A DNA stretch of 64,000 nt from Lobosporangium transversale (GCF_002105155.1 NW_019029009.1:186001-250000); one strand, 5' to 3'; shown: positions 24,156 to 36,376, numbered from the stretch's first letter. Notes: generated by a model not told the origin, from the sequence alone. Numbers and translations: made by a program.

Positions 24156-25139
24156 ATGTCGCGCGACTCAATGACATCTGTCACTCCTACATCACTCTCA
24201 AACCTTGAGCAATTCACTTGGGCATCACCACTTGCTTCACCCTTGGCTTCAGATGGTAATTTAACACAGCTATTCCATCTTGTTTTGTAGAATTACACCT
24301 TCTTCAAACCGTCCTATCCTTGATAAGTGACAGGACAAGCGACAGAGTGACTCCTTGATGTGGTGATCTGATAAATCTAAACTGATAGAATAGCACAGAT
24401 GATTCTCCTACTCCCACTATCCCCTTGCCACACGTGTTCCATCTTCTAACACTCTCCAACCCTCCACGCACTAGAGTATGTCTTCATCTTGAGTTGTCTC
24501 CAGCCATACGCAGACATGGCTCGGCTTTGTCGACTGGCTCAACAAAAACAAAGTGGTTCCTCTCTCTCTGCCTCCTTCTCCTCTTCCTCTTCTTCATCTT
24601 CATCTTCTTCGTCATCCGCACACGCCATCCTCTTAGCACTCTCATGCATGAATCAATATGAGCTTCGAAGAGCCTGTCATGAGTGGAAAGCCGTCATTGT
24701 GCATATCAATCCTGAATGCAGGGCCCTACAGCAAGCTGTTTTTTCCCATTACAATCGCTTTCATCTTTGGGCTACTATTCAAGCAATCGTTTGGGGGACT
24801 GCACTCGCTGCTGTAGGACTGCGTCAGAACGCCATCATTCGCTCCACGCGTTGGCCATCTTCAAGGCTAGTCTCCACTTGTGTTGCGCTTTTAGGATGTC
24901 TCTTCACCACAACGTGTATATCAAAGACTTCAGAATCAATCATAGCCATCCCACGGGGATATGATGTGATCAAAGTCAAGGATGAAGATACTGGTATAGA
25001 TCATTTATTTTTGATTCGACGCGATTTCAAGTTGAAATTTGATCCAAGAGTTATACCCATGTACTTACTCTCTGGAATGGGTTTAGGTACTATCATCTTG
25101 GGTGCCCGTATCGCGTTCAAAATCAAAAGAACAGCCTAG
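24156..25139 (+). CDS. Unrecognised multi-pass membrane protein, 266 aa
   Basis: Three exons join in frame: 24156-24255, 24291-24326 (36 bp) and 24475-25139. The spliced start is MSRDSMTSVTPTSLSNLEQF, then ELHLLQTVLSLIKYVFILSC, then YADMARLCRLAQ. A poly-serine stretch (about 13 Ser) follows. At least three hydrophobic segments are likely membrane spans: WATIQAIVWGTALAAVGL, LVSTCVALLGCLFTTTC and MYLLSGMGLGTIILGARI. An intervening charged loop reads DEDTGIDHLFLIRRDFKLKF. The tail is basic (FKIKRTA). I do not recognise the family. The topology would fit a mitochondrial or endomembrane protein, but that is inference. The tiny second exon is my best join and could be wrong. Confidence 0.65.
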
Positions 25140-26587
25140 ATTTCTGTATCTAAAGTAGTTAAATAATAGAAATAGTTCACATGTTATCTTGGACCCATAT
25201 CCGCTCCATGCATAACGGACGAGAACAGCCTTGGATATACATGCCAAGCGCACCGTCTAGAATAAAAGAAGACGGGGAAAAGAAGGAAAGAAAAATAAAA
25301 ATATTAAACCTTGTCATCAACAGATAGCTTAACTGTTTTGCATCTGAATTTGAATCTTGTGATTGTGGCCTATTTCAATTTATGGATGTTTGCCACCAAT
25401 AATAAAGGTTGGGCTGTTAATTTATTTTACATTGGCATTGTCCGTATTCTCCATTCACTTTATTGTGTTTTTTTTTTTTTTTTTTTATTTTTTTTTTTTA
25501 GAAATAAGCTATTTGTGGACTTGGTGTTTCCTCAACGCCCTGCTTTGTGTTCAGTTACAGTGGACAAAATGATTATTGGGCGACGCCGCCATCCCAACTG
25601 CATGATTAATCTATGGCACGTAGTCCACTATCTTTTTTTTACGATGAAAGCGGCGCCGGGTAATTTACGTAATGCGAATCCTTTCTAGATAACCGTAGCA
25701 CCTGATAGGGAACATAAAGCCCAGCTAACAGCCCAAAATCTACTTGATGACGATCTTGCAAACAAAAAAGACTCCATAGGCAAACTAGCAATAGTTGCTA
25801 CTTACTGGCTTGAACCTTTTATGTCTCCACATCCATAAAAACTTGATGGCTGTATTGTAATCTGGATGCCAAGCTTTAAAGTCTACAAATCAGCTGAAGA
25901 ACATAACATTATCCAGCCTCATTTTTGTGCACTATAGACAAGAGTATTAGGAACCATTTTTCTTACTCGACTTGATATACCGTTTTTGTTATTGTAGGAT
26001 TTTTAGGACATGAAGTATAATCACACTAAGCCATGCCTTTTTTTTTTTTTTTTTAAATATGAGTGCCTCTTATTCCTTTAATTGCATTATCTTGTGTTGT
26101 ATTGCTACATAACTTGGTTCGCAACCCCCCGTCTTTGACGTTGCATGTGCTTTGGCTGTAAAAATGTCAAGCAAACAAATTTACGTGGAAGAACAAACTA
26201 GGTTCCACTATATCGACGTGGGTGCAACGCCACATAATCATATCGATGGACAATAAGGTTATCAACTTTGTTTATGTAAACCTTGTTTTCAACCCGATTC
26301 AGCTGTCAATTAATATAAATGACTCGTGTTTCCCACTTTTATTGACTTCTTCAACAACGCACTCTTCCTCATCTTTTATTACTATTGTTATTATTCTGCC
26401 TATTGCGTCTTCCCCTTTCCTCTGCTCCTTCTCCTTTATCTCCCCCCTTCATTTCTTCTTCAGGCTACTCAAATTGATCGTATTCTACTTTACTTATACG
26501 CATTGAGCCATTTAGATTTTCTACTTTCTTCATTTCTTCTTTACTCCCTTTCCTCCCTTCTGTTTTTTCATTCTTTCTTTAGTAGCC
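25140..26587. other. Intergenic, no gene seen
   Basis: Low-coding sequence with T-runs (25470-25499, 26040-26055). The last 250 bases are pyrimidine-rich (CTTCTT-type) and are probably the promoter and leader of the fucosyltransferase gene. Confidence 0.5.
25470..25499. repeat. Long T-run in intergenic DNA
   Basis: Two T tracts separated by one A, giving a false poly-Phe frame. Confidence 0.8.
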
Positions 26588-29500
26588 ATGGGGAAAGGCC
26601 TTTCGATCTCATTCTCTAGCAGCTTCAGCTTAGGAAACGTCGCCACCAATCACATTAACTACCAGACCAATAGCAAAAATAACCATAGCAGCAACAATAC
26701 TGATGACCAAAGTACGCCCCAACCCCATCAATACTCTCGCCAGCAAGGTTCTTCGCCCGACATTGAGGCTAATGGCAACAAATGCAAAAAAACCAACAAT
26801 AGTAGTAGAAGAGCACTAGCTCCACTCATTCTTCCATCAGATTGTGCCCTTCCATTCCTCTTCTTCCTCAGTCGAAAGTTGATTAGGAAAAGAAGCCAGC
26901 CCACTTTATTCCTGGCCCTCTTCATTGTAGGAGCTCTGGCCTGGACCCTTACCAGCGGCGCCATTACTCTGGACTCCTTCAATGACACGATTCGCTACTT
27001 GCCAGGATATCATGTCTTCGCCAACAATTTACTTTACCTCGTTATGTTCCTCCTCTTTCTCTCCTTTACGATCCTTGCGACATTACCTTTTCTCCCAATC
27101 CTAATCCTCGGTTTACCATTCCATCTTTTGATTTTTTCCATCTTCAACAGATTGATGGATGAATGGTTAGTATGGTGCACTAGCTGTTATACTATCCTGT
27201 TCTTGGCTCCCTTTGGCTCCATGATTATGACATGGATCAAAGCAATTGTTATTCAACAACAACTGCAGTCCGAATCCTGTAGAGAGCCATTTATTCATCA
27301 AAAATCACCATCCGAGTTATCATCATCACTACATCTTATGCCTTCTCCTCCATCGTCTTTTCCACTTCCCGCAGCCCGTCTTAAATATTCCCCCTTCAAT
27401 GATGAAAACAGTAAGAGCGATATTGCAGCCAATAAACGAGAGTCGAGATCAGTCATGGATCATCTCTTGGATGATTTCAAGATAGCTTTGATAGCAGTGA
27501 CCACCAATGTCGAATGTCTCATTCATCTTGTTAGCTTATCCAACCATAAATCGACGCGATGGCGTTTGTTACTGGCCCTTGCCTTCTGGCTTAGTTATGT
27601 GATTCCAGTGACAGTCAAGAACGAACCTCGAACATTTGATCCTACTCGATCAGCACCATCTTTCGGCATCCAGCACCCAGGACTATTATGTTCAGCCACA
27701 GAAATGGAAGGATCTCAACCACTTTATGATTCTTTTGAGGGTTATTGGCAAGACTATCTGCAATTGCATCGTAGTATGGTCTTGCCTGAGACTGAAGGCG
27801 GTATACCTGAATCTCAAAAGCGATTCCTGGTCTTTCAACCAAGCGATGATGGCCTTGGTAACCGCCTTCAAGCGTTGATGAGCTCTGTAGTCATGGGAAT
27901 GATCACTCGTCGAGCCGTCATTCTGGACTGGGTTGCTACACCTCAATGCAATGTAAGTTTTATTTTGATCGCTATCGTTGCTTTTTCTTTTCTTTTTTTT
28001 TTTTTTTTGTTGTCCACATGTGCGTCCTATTCGACAAGAATTATTATAGTGGTTTCTTGACTTTTTTTTTATCATACATTTGGATCTCAACAACTCTATT
28101 TTCTCTGAAAAAAACCTTTATTTGATACAAATCCTTCCTGACTTGTGTGTTCATCTATATACTCTATGCCTTTTTTTCTTTTGAGGTGGGGTTGGGAGTA
28201 CAAAGAAATGATTTTTGCCACGTGGGTGTTCACCCTGTTCGTTATATGCTACATGTGCAACCAACCAACGGTTCTGGCGAAAGCACACGCATCCACCTCT
28301 ATTCTGTTTATTGCAAACATGTCAAACACAGAGTAATCAAATCTTGTGCAACAGTATCCCTGCTAAATTGTTTCTTCGTGTGTCGGTTCCTGAAAATTCT
28401 TTGCGAAGAAGGAAAGGAGAATGTGTCAGTGGAATCTCAGGAAAATAAGACTGAATCGGAAAACCCTTTTTAGCGTAAGGATTACTAATCAATGTACGAT
28501 TTTTTTTTTAAAAAAAAAAAAAATTGCGTAGGCAAACTTTACAGATTTATTCGAGCCGCCAGAGGGCCTCCAATGGGATCTCAATAGTGTCATTCCCAAC
28601 CATAAAGATCTTGACTCTTACAAAGCTAAGCCTGTAATCTGGTACCCTTATTGTCGCAATTGTGCTCTTCGTTCACCCATCACCCCAAATTCACCTTGGT
28701 CCCCTTTACTCTGTGATGCCGACCTTGGAATCGATCCTACATGGCCCGTGGTCCAAATCTTGAGCACTCAATGGTTCTTACCTGTTTTACAACATAACCC
28801 TCATCATCGTCAACAACTCTGCCACATGTTCCCTCACCAAGGACTTCATGGTGATAACAATGCTTTCGAGTTGTTGGCGAAACGTTTGTTGAAACCTTCT
28901 AAACCCGTCCAAACCAAAATCGATTCTGTCATGGATCGTATCCCTCAAGGAGTCAAATTGATTGGATTACAGGTTCGAAGAACAGAGAATAATGCAGTTG
29001 GTCGAGGAATTGAGGATTCTTTCTTGAGCTGCGCTGCAGAGGTCATAGAAGAGGAAGAAGTCCATAGCGATGACGGACAACCATCCATGGTTCAGCGAGG
29101 CCACTCTTTCGGCCCACGTACACTTGTTGATGAATTTGGATCTAAATCTAAATCTACAAAGACCCAAAAATACGCGTACTATCTGGCCACAGATTACCGC
29201 CCTACTCGTGCATATTTCCAAAAGCTTTTAGGTGATCAACTTTACGTTCTCGAGAACACCTTTCACTCATATAATGGCTCGGCTTCACCATCATCTATTT
29301 CAATCACTACAGAAAACGATGCCCCTAACGGTGACAAGGAATCTTCTCCAGATAAACACTGTAACAATGACGATCGATCGATACCATCATTAGCACTACC
29401 TCCTTCAGTCCAAGTCTCTGGATCAGGGACAGGATCCAGATCTAGCTCCACTATTCAACAAACAAAAGCCGTCGTCCGCAATTCAGTTCAAGGTGTTCAA

Positions 29501-29750
29501 AATGCAGTAGCAGAAATGTATCTTTTAGCTCAAGCAGATCGGATCATCTCCTCACCCTATTCCACGTTTGGTTACTTTGCACATGCCTATTCCAACATCC
29601 GACCCAACATTGTGAAGCGTGATGGAACTTGTATCAAGCGACGATCCACTCAACCTTGTTTCCAATATTGGTTCGGATTCGCAAATGGAGGTGCTCACTG
29701 TAATATTAAGGCTACTATCGAAATGAGTGAAGATTATGATTGTTGGCTCT

Positions 29751-29752
<2 letters not shown>
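26588..29752 (+). CDS. Fucosyltransferase-like type II membrane protein (GT37-like), 861 aa
   Basis: Two exons, 26588-27952 and 28532-29752, joined in phase 0 across a 579-bp intron. The N-terminal region (about residues 80-220) has several hydrophobic segments (LFLALFIVGALAWTLTSG, LVMFLLFLSFTILATLPF). Beyond them, FQPSDDGLGNRLQALMSSVV matches the GLGNR nucleotide-sugar motif I of GDP-fucose-dependent transferases (GT23/GT37/GT65 superfamily). GVKLIGLQVRR matches the IGxQxR motif II, and SSPYSTFGYFAHAYS matches the C-terminal S.xSTFGY motif III of plant xyloglucan fucosyltransferases. It would act in the Golgi lumen, adding fucose to cell-wall or glycoprotein glycans. Ser/Asp-rich linkers make it longer than plant FUT1 (about 560). 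The acceptor substrate cannot be judged. The start has a good context and the whole hydrophobic N-terminus is kept. Confidence 0.75.
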
Positions 29753-29781
<29 letters not shown>

Positions 29782-31347
29782 TACGGAAATACTTAATTTA
29801 CTACATGCTTGTACTTTATAACATGGCGACTCGAATAAAAAAGAAAAAAGAATAACCAATGTAATAAATGAAATGTTCGTTTGTTGTCTCTGGGATTTGT
29901 CGGCACTGTTGTAGATATACCCGTGTGCAAAACGCTTGTATCGAGCTAGCAAGCATGGGAGAAAGGTCTTTGGTCAAAGCCATATGAAATATATTAGTCC
30001 AGTCTCAAAAAATATCACCATACACAGAATAGGTGTCAAGGGCCCGCTTTTAGCATTGCTGTAATGTCGCATATATCCTTGACATCAGCTGGTGTCGAAA
30101 CATATAACCGCTGTTGAGTGACGTTTCACACTGGAAGTGAACATAGGGTTGGTATCCGCCTCCAAGTCGCTACCAGGATTGAACACGGAGGCAACACGAC
30201 TGCCGCAAGGCTGCATTGCCACTTGACCTGGGCTTCTCCATTTTATGATTCCAGTTATCAGTAACATGTTTGTTCACATCGAGCGTCGCAAAACCGGAAT
30301 TTAAAATGTTCATTTGGACTTACATCTTTGAGAGTAATGTTGGGAGGGTAGCTCCCCTTCATTTTTGATTTGGTGAAATCAACCAACTGAGATCTCCTTC
30401 TCAAGGGCGTCAACTTCTTCCGAAAACTCTAAGGAGGCTGACAATGCACTCATCTAAAAAAGGAAAGCAATAGTCAATAAAGCATTGTACAAGGCTATTA
30501 CGCAATAATCTCATGTAGCAACAACGTTTCGGCATGATAATGAGAAATGGATAGGAATAGTGGTTTTCATCAGTAAATCTTGCACTTCCGCCTAAAAAAG
30601 GTCTCTGAATATGGGGTTTGGTGTTGAGAGGCGAAGGAACAAAAAATATTTTATTGTATTTATTAAATGGTGGCGTGAGTCATGGAGCTTTACTTGCCGT
30701 CATTGTTTGACTCCTGTTCCTTCCCTATTTTCTGATCAAAAGAGTGGCTGCTCTTGCTCACACCCACTCACTCCCTTGACCTCTCTTCTCGCCCTCCTCA
30801 CTCACTCAAACACACTTTCCTTCTTCTCTTTCCAAGGCAAGATTTTGATCACAAGTGTCCAGTTCAAAACAGCCTCAAAACATGAAGATGACACGTTCAT
30901 AGTTTGTTGTTCAATATAGTCAGTAACTCCTATCCTGCTGCTAGGGCTTTTCCAATCACAGTCTAAGGCAGCAGCTCAACAAAGCTAGGTAGATTCATTC
31001 ATCCTGCCCAAGCCAATGTCTTTGTCTACAGGCGCAGGGAGGGATACTGAACATCTTGAGCAGTTATGACGCGCTCCATATCTCATATCACTGGCAGACT
31101 TTTTATCAGTGTCAGATGGGCTTTTCTATCAGTGTCAGATGAGCTTTTCTATCAATGTCAGCAACAATCAACTAATTTCATACAACACATAAAACTCTCA
31201 AATAATGCTTCCTTTTTTTTTTTCTTCTATAACTTCATCGCCAGTTAAAGCTGCCTTGCCGCTTCCAGCCAATATTAGAGCAAAAGCAAAACCGACATCA
31301 TCATTCAATGTATACATGTGGTAGATAGGCTTTGATGGATTAAGAGT
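29753..31347. other. Intergenic, no gene seen
   Basis: An A-run directly follows the fucosyltransferase stop (29752-29777). The rest is non-coding-looking with only short scattered frames. A GTCAGATGGGCTTTTCTATCA phrase is partly repeated at 31112-31160 (TATCAGTGTCAGAT(G)GGCTTT, then ATGAGCTTTTCTATCA). Confidence 0.5.
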
Positions 31348-31464
31348 AGAGAGTCAAGCTTGTCACTCTTTTTGGTTAGTCCTTTTCAATTATAAGAATT
31401 TTGTTAAGTAAACCATTTATATTTGAAAGAGTCTAGCCAAAAAGAGCGACAAGCTTGACTCTCT
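31348..31464. mobile_element. MITE-like 117-bp hairpin, copy 1
   Basis: The ends form a 28-bp inverted repeat with one mismatch (AGAGAGTCAAGCTTGTC and its complement). The loop holds ATTTTGTTAAGTAAACCATT and TATATTTGAAAG. The same loop core recurs at 48164-48253 between a different but self-complementary stem. No coding capacity. It is either a non-autonomous DNA element or a structured RNA. Confidence 0.6.
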
Positions 31465-33817
31465 GATTAAGACTATTCATGGTCGATTTTAAGCTCACTC
31501 ATTATAGGATTTTTTTTAAAACCCGGCAAATAGTAACAGGCATGGTGAGTAAAGGAAGTTTATTGGACTAGGTCTGATCTAGTCTAATACACCTATGGGA
31601 TAACGAAGCCTTCTCGTATTAGTTGCATGAAGGCGCAACGAGGGCCATGAGGTAAGGCAAATGCCTGTTCACTATCTATACTTTGGCAGACCTAACAGGA
31701 AAGCATAAAGCATTGAGAGAAAGGATGTCGTACATTCCAATTGTGCATAGCTCATTCTCACTGCGGTGACATCTGGGGGCCTCGCTTTTGGGCCGGTGTC
31801 TCTGACGGGCTTTCTATCATTGATTAAGATTGACAGAGGCTTATATTCTATTCCTAATCAAGAACTCAACAGATACTCTTTACTGATATAGGGCTAACAC
31901 GGGACTTATTTTTCTTTTTTACACGCTTTTGATAACCCTTCAACTTCCAGACTTGCTTCGGTCATTGAGATTATTTACTCATGGGCCTGTCGAGGCAATT
32001 GCGAGTCAGGGTCACAAAACAAGGTTCGGACATGGCCTTATTCATATTGCTCCAGTTGAACCGCGAGCTATGTACTTTCATGGCAGCCTCGGTTGAAGTG
32101 GAAGAAGAAGAGGAAGAAGAGGAGGAGGATGAAGATGAAGATGATGGGGCGATAAGATGAGCGAATACAGCGCTTTTCAGAGGCTTAAGGAGGGGCGCTA
32201 CGAAGGGGGTTTCCTTTCGTTCTCGAAGGATGTAGATATCATTATTGGGAAGATGGTGAAGCCTCTGGGAAATGGGTATGGCCTCGTGAAGTTGGAGTAT
32301 TACTGTCGAAAGGAGCAGATCTATGCCTTGGAAAATAGGATGGATTGAGGCCACAAAGCCATACTTGTGGATGTCGTGGAGCACTTGTGCTCCCTTATCA
32401 AGCATGGCAAGCGGGTAGATGAACTCCCTGAGACGGAGTGTTTGAGCAAGTGGGAGACATCTTTTCTCTCCAACGATGACCTGTAGAATCGGAGGGTTGT
32501 GTTTGAAAGACAGTGGAGCGAGTCTACTTTTGCTCTTAAAGCTGACAACATTAAGAGTCAAAGGTGAACATCCTACTCCAGTCCTTTGTGAAGATGATCA
32601 GTGGGTCAACGGCAAGCAGGCTTGCAGGAACATCGCAATGCTTGGGACCAAGGCCCAAAGCTAGGTCGAAAAAGTTCTGTGGGTCCAAGCTCACAGGAAC
32701 TTGTGACTGAACAAGACTATCAAGGCCCCGTATGTGCTTGATCCACAAGGGCCCAGGGCTTTTGCCTACCAGATCAAGAAAATTGATCACATATACAAGG
32801 CCAGCAAAATCAGTAACCAGACCCTTCGTCTACCCATAGATGGCCACGGGTCCTTGGAAGGCGGTGGTCTCGAGGTTCTCTTGGGATTAAAGGGCCTTCT
32901 AGAAGAATAGATAACAAAATGAGGGCGTCATATGAGGGGACGAAGAAAAGGGGCATTAACATGGCATGGTGAGGACAAAGAAGTTGAAGCGCGTCTGTGA
33001 GGAGATCACCACGATCTAGACCCAACCAGGAAGAGAGAAGTTATACACAGTCAAGGTTTTTCTTCCTTCTCAAACAATTTCACCATGACACTGAAGACGA
33101 TCCAACAAGGATCGCGAAGGAATAAAATTTACTCAATTGAATTGATTGGGCTTAAGAAAGGCGAGTTCTCGGTGCCTGTTGTATTTCCACATCTGCCTGG
33201 ACTTAGCAGTAATTAACAGGAGTGCTTAGTTTTTCTTGAATGACCGCCATCCAGAGGGACTAGTAAGAATCGTTAGAGTTCACTGTTCAAAACAATAAAA
33301 TTCAACTGTAGTCAGCCAACGCTCACAAAATAACGCCTTAAGAGACTTTAATATAATTACGGTGGCTATTGAGAAGCAGAATAGATATTCTCGTCTCTTA
33401 TGTGTACTGGAAGATGCAGAGCTTGTTCTCTGAGCTAAGCTTCCCGAAGTTACGCCAGTTATCAGTAAATACACACATAATCCCGCTTTTTAAATATTCC
33501 CAGCATTCTCTCGATCCAAGGGTTGTAAGTCACAACTATCAAAGGATACATGTTTGTTAAAGCACTGACACATCCCTTGGAGAAGTGCAGGAATATGTTA
33601 AAATCATTGTTCAAGGAGCACAGGATAGTCAATAACATGTGGTAGTGTTCAGATGTTTATACGGTTTCATATGGAGCCCGGACAGTCGCCAAAATACCTT
33701 TTTTTTTTTTTTTTTCTTCGCCATCGCTTTCCTTGTGACATCTCACACAAAAACCTTTCGAATCACAACAGTTTCTTTCAATACATTCGCCTCAATTCAT
33801 CACAATCCCATCGCGAC
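31465..33817. other. Repeat-like region with degenerate coding-like stretch
   Basis: Contains decayed-looking open frames on both strands (see 31971-32561) but no recognisable gene. T-run at 33701-33715. The last 80 bases are the leader of the F-box gene. Confidence 0.4.
31971..32561 (-). CDS. Low-confidence 196-codon open frame, possibly a relic
   Basis: A minus-strand frame with varied composition and a poly-serine stretch of about 15 Ser encoded by a TCT/TCC microsatellite (32099-32150). The plus strand also shows protein-like pieces across 32380-32900 (for example RVDELPETECLSKWE) broken by stops. That suggests an old, degraded coding repeat whose true strand I cannot settle. No domain recognised. 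Confidence 0.2.
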   Translation of the reverse strand: MTLNVVSFKSKSRLAPLSFKHNPPILQVIVGEKRCLPLAQTLRLREFIYPLAMLDKGAQVLHDIHKYGFVASIHPIFQGIDLLLSTVILQLHEAIPISQRLHHLPNNDIYILRERKETPFVAPLLKPLKSAVFAHLIAPSSSSSSSSSSSSSSSTSTEAAMKVHSSRFNWSNMNKAMSEPCFVTLTRNCLDRPMSK

Positions 33818-35386
33818 ATGCAGCAACATCCATTGGACCTTCCTGAAGTAATTCAAAACCTTGGGCAGTTTCTTCAGCACGAAGACCTTTTGTCTTGCCT
33901 TCGCGTCTCCAAGACTTTCCATAGCGTCTTAATCAAGTATTTGTGGGAAGCCATCGACGCTTGGGACCATGATAGGAAACGAAGCACTTATCCAAGAGGC
34001 AAGACGCTTCAGAACCACAAAAAGTATATTAAAAGGCTCGTCTTTATCGGAAACCCTCCCCGCGAATACATGTCATTGCAAGGATGCAGCGTTCTTCACA
34101 CCATAAGTGCAACATTGCCAGAAAAGTGCACATCCTCTCTCCTGACCAAGTTTTCTCGCTTGATCAAGGCCCACAGTTCGACAATGCGCCACGTGGAATT
34201 TTGGATTGAAGATAGTCTTCATATTTCAATTTCAGGACCAGAGCCTTGGAAAACACTTTTAGAGTGTCCTCGTATCAGTTCTTTGTCAATCGGTTGCATG
34301 AAATTCCGAAACGATGAAGTTGATCTATTATTTCAAGTTTGCACAAAACTTCAGAAACTGAACTTGGACTATGGATGCATCTCTGAACTCCCAGAATATG
34401 TACAGGACGAATCCAGTAACTTCGTTCTTCCGCATCTTCGTTCCTTGACTCTTTGTAATCGTTATAATCGTCATGGAGATGAGCGTCCATTTTCAGGTGT
34501 AATGTTACATTTATGGGGAATATTTGTCCGAAAGTGTCCGAGCTTGGAAAAACTTGATTGTCTACACCCTAAACATGGAAAGATACTCAAAGTGGCGCTA
34601 TTGCAGAATCCATGGATATTTCCACATTTGCGAGACTTGACTCTAAATGACTCTGTAAGCGACGAGGAGTTGGCTGCTATTCTCAGACAGATGGCTCAAG
34701 TCAGAAACTTTAAAGTCCCATCCTCCTATTTCGGGCCGCTTGCTCTTCATGAGCTATTGGCTGACAGAGGAAGACAACTGGATGTTCATGAGAATAGAGA
34801 CAGGATAACACGGACAGACCGACTATGTGATACAATTGAGGAACTGCAAGCTGCATCAGGCTGGGATAAAACAGACGGTGTTGCTCAAGCAATCTTGTCT
34901 AATTGTCCACGTCTGCGGGTCCTGGCCGCAGCCAAAATCACAGTGACGGAAATTGTGCAGGGACCAAAATGGGTCTGTTCAAGAATTGAGAAATTATGTC
35001 TCTATTTCCAAATGGACCTTGACCCAGAATCTGAAGAAGGGACGGAGAAGCAACGGATGGTATTTGGGCAGCTAGGAAAACTAACTGAGCTGCAATACCT
35101 TGATTTGACACACTACTGTAGGATGCCAACGTTGGATCTAAGGCTGGGAGCTGGACTAAATGGGTTAGCAAATCTGAAAAGGTTAACAACAGTGCGATCC
35201 ACATCTGATGATTACCAGGCAATGGGGCCTGAAGAGGCAAAGTGGATTGTAGAAAACTGGCCTAAATTCTTCTATTTAGATGTTGCGACGAATAAGGATC
35301 CGGATATTGCCGGTTCGATATCCCGCATATTTCGTCCGCATAATATTTTTTGTATGCAATGGAAGAGTCTCGTTCCTACTGTATAG
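33818..35386 (+). CDS. F-box/leucine-rich-repeat-like protein, 522 aa
   Basis: A single-exon gene. I chose the ATG at 33818 because the protein then starts MQQHPLDLPEVIQNLGQFLQ, the beginning of an F-box (residues about 5-45, continuing DLLSCLRVSKTFHSVLIKYLWEAI); the in-frame extension upstream is poly-Phe from a T-run. F-box proteins dock substrates onto SCF ubiquitin ligases through Skp1. The rest contains irregular leucine-rich segments (HLRSLTLCNR, CPSLEKLDCLHP, FPHLRDLTLNDS, LQYLDLTHY) consistent with a substrate-binding LRR region. Such genes are strongly expanded in Mortierella-like fungi. A decayed relative of its 5' end appears at about 36377-36520. Confidence 0.8.
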   Translation: MQQHPLDLPEVIQNLGQFLQHEDLLSCLRVSKTFHSVLIKYLWEAIDAWDHDRKRSTYPRGKTLQNHKKYIKRLVFIGNPPREYMSLQGCSVLHTISATLPEKCTSSLLTKFSRLIKAHSSTMRHVEFWIEDSLHISISGPEPWKTLLECPRISSLSIGCMKFRNDEVDLLFQVCTKLQKLNLDYGCISELPEYVQDESSNFVLPHLRSLTLCNRYNRHGDERPFSGVMLHLWGIFVRKCPSLEKLDCLHPKHGKILKVALLQNPWIFPHLRDLTLNDSVSDEELAAILRQMAQVRNFKVPSSYFGPLALHELLADRGRQLDVHENRDRITRTDRLCDTIEELQAASGWDKTDGVAQAILSNCPRLRVLAAAKITVTEIVQGPKWVCSRIEKLCLYFQMDLDPESEEGTEKQRMVFGQLGKLTELQYLDLTHYCRMPTLDLRLGAGLNGLANLKRLTTVRSTSDDYQAMGPEEAKWIVENWPKFFYLDVATNKDPDIAGSISRIFRPHNIFCMQWKSLVPTV

Positions 35387-35634
35387 AAAGTGTACTGGAT
35401 ATGTAGTTGAAACGACAGCCACGTCCATGACCACACTCCATCATCATCTCTTTGCTCCTCGATATCTTTTTTAAAGCTGCATTTACGTCTTTAGATTAAG
35501 CGTAGGAATGCCTAATTATATAATATCATTGACTTAATAGGAGGCCGTACAGATTACATTATAACGTTTCGTTTGTTTGACAGCCGTTGAAGGGTTGATT
35601 GAAAGATAGTTATTTTTGGAAAAAATTTGGCAGG

Positions 35635-35850
35635 GTCGAATCATATGGAGTTGTGGCCTTGAAATGACTACAATGATAGGAATTCTTCAAACAGGAACAC
35701 AAAATAAACACACTCACACAAAAGACTGAACAAGAGCAATACTCAATAGTTTTATATAAAAAGAAGGTACAAGAACCTTGCTTCAAAATAGGTTGGTGGC
35801 GAGTACTCCACGTGATAATCTTAAATCCAACATTGGATCAAAAAAAAAAA
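35635..35850 (+). repeat. Dispersed repeat, copy 1 (LTR-like or TE end)
   Basis: Resembles the reverse complement of 53110-53320. Shared, in order, are TGGAG..(G)TGGCC, AACACAA.ATAAA, GACTGAAC.AGAG, ACTCA, AAAAGAAGG.ACAAG, ATAG.TTGGTGGCGA, CTCCACGTGA and TCCAACA. It has a TATA-like TTTATATAAAAAG near 35750-35762, as a solo LTR might. The family is unknown. Confidence 0.5.
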
Positions 35851-36376
35851 ATTAAGGTTACGCCACCAATTTCGTTCGTGATTAATGCAATTACCTTCTC
35901 AAAGATCAAAGTCATTATCGAATAATCCGAATTACTAGCAGTTAAAAATACATTTTGCTCGTCTTGAGAATGGATACCTCGTTTCAGACAGATAGTATAG
36001 AAGCATAGATCCATATCTATTCATTATATTAATATAGCGCAAATAATTCCACAATGCAATACTCATGATGACCCCAATCTTTTTTTCGTGTTCGTACAAG
36101 AGTATGGACGTGACTTGGCCACAAAGTTCAGTTAATTCGGCTGTTGGTCCAAGGTATAGATGTCCACTGTTAATTAGTAACTCCAGGGAGGCTGGTGCAA
36201 GGACACTCCTACTCCTCTCCCCATTGTCAAATCAACATAGATAACAATGGTCTTTCATCTGATGAAATGATCTTGATCATGTTGAAATGATGCTCGTCTG
36301 AAAATGCCTCCTTGAAAGTTGGAGAAACTTTTTTTGTGATTGATTTCAACATATCAAAGTGATACTACATTTTGTG

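Noticed and set aside
28145-28473. Open frames between the two fucosyltransferase exons
   Set aside because: Bounded by good splice sites and followed by a T/A-run; the flanking exons join in phase, so this is intron.
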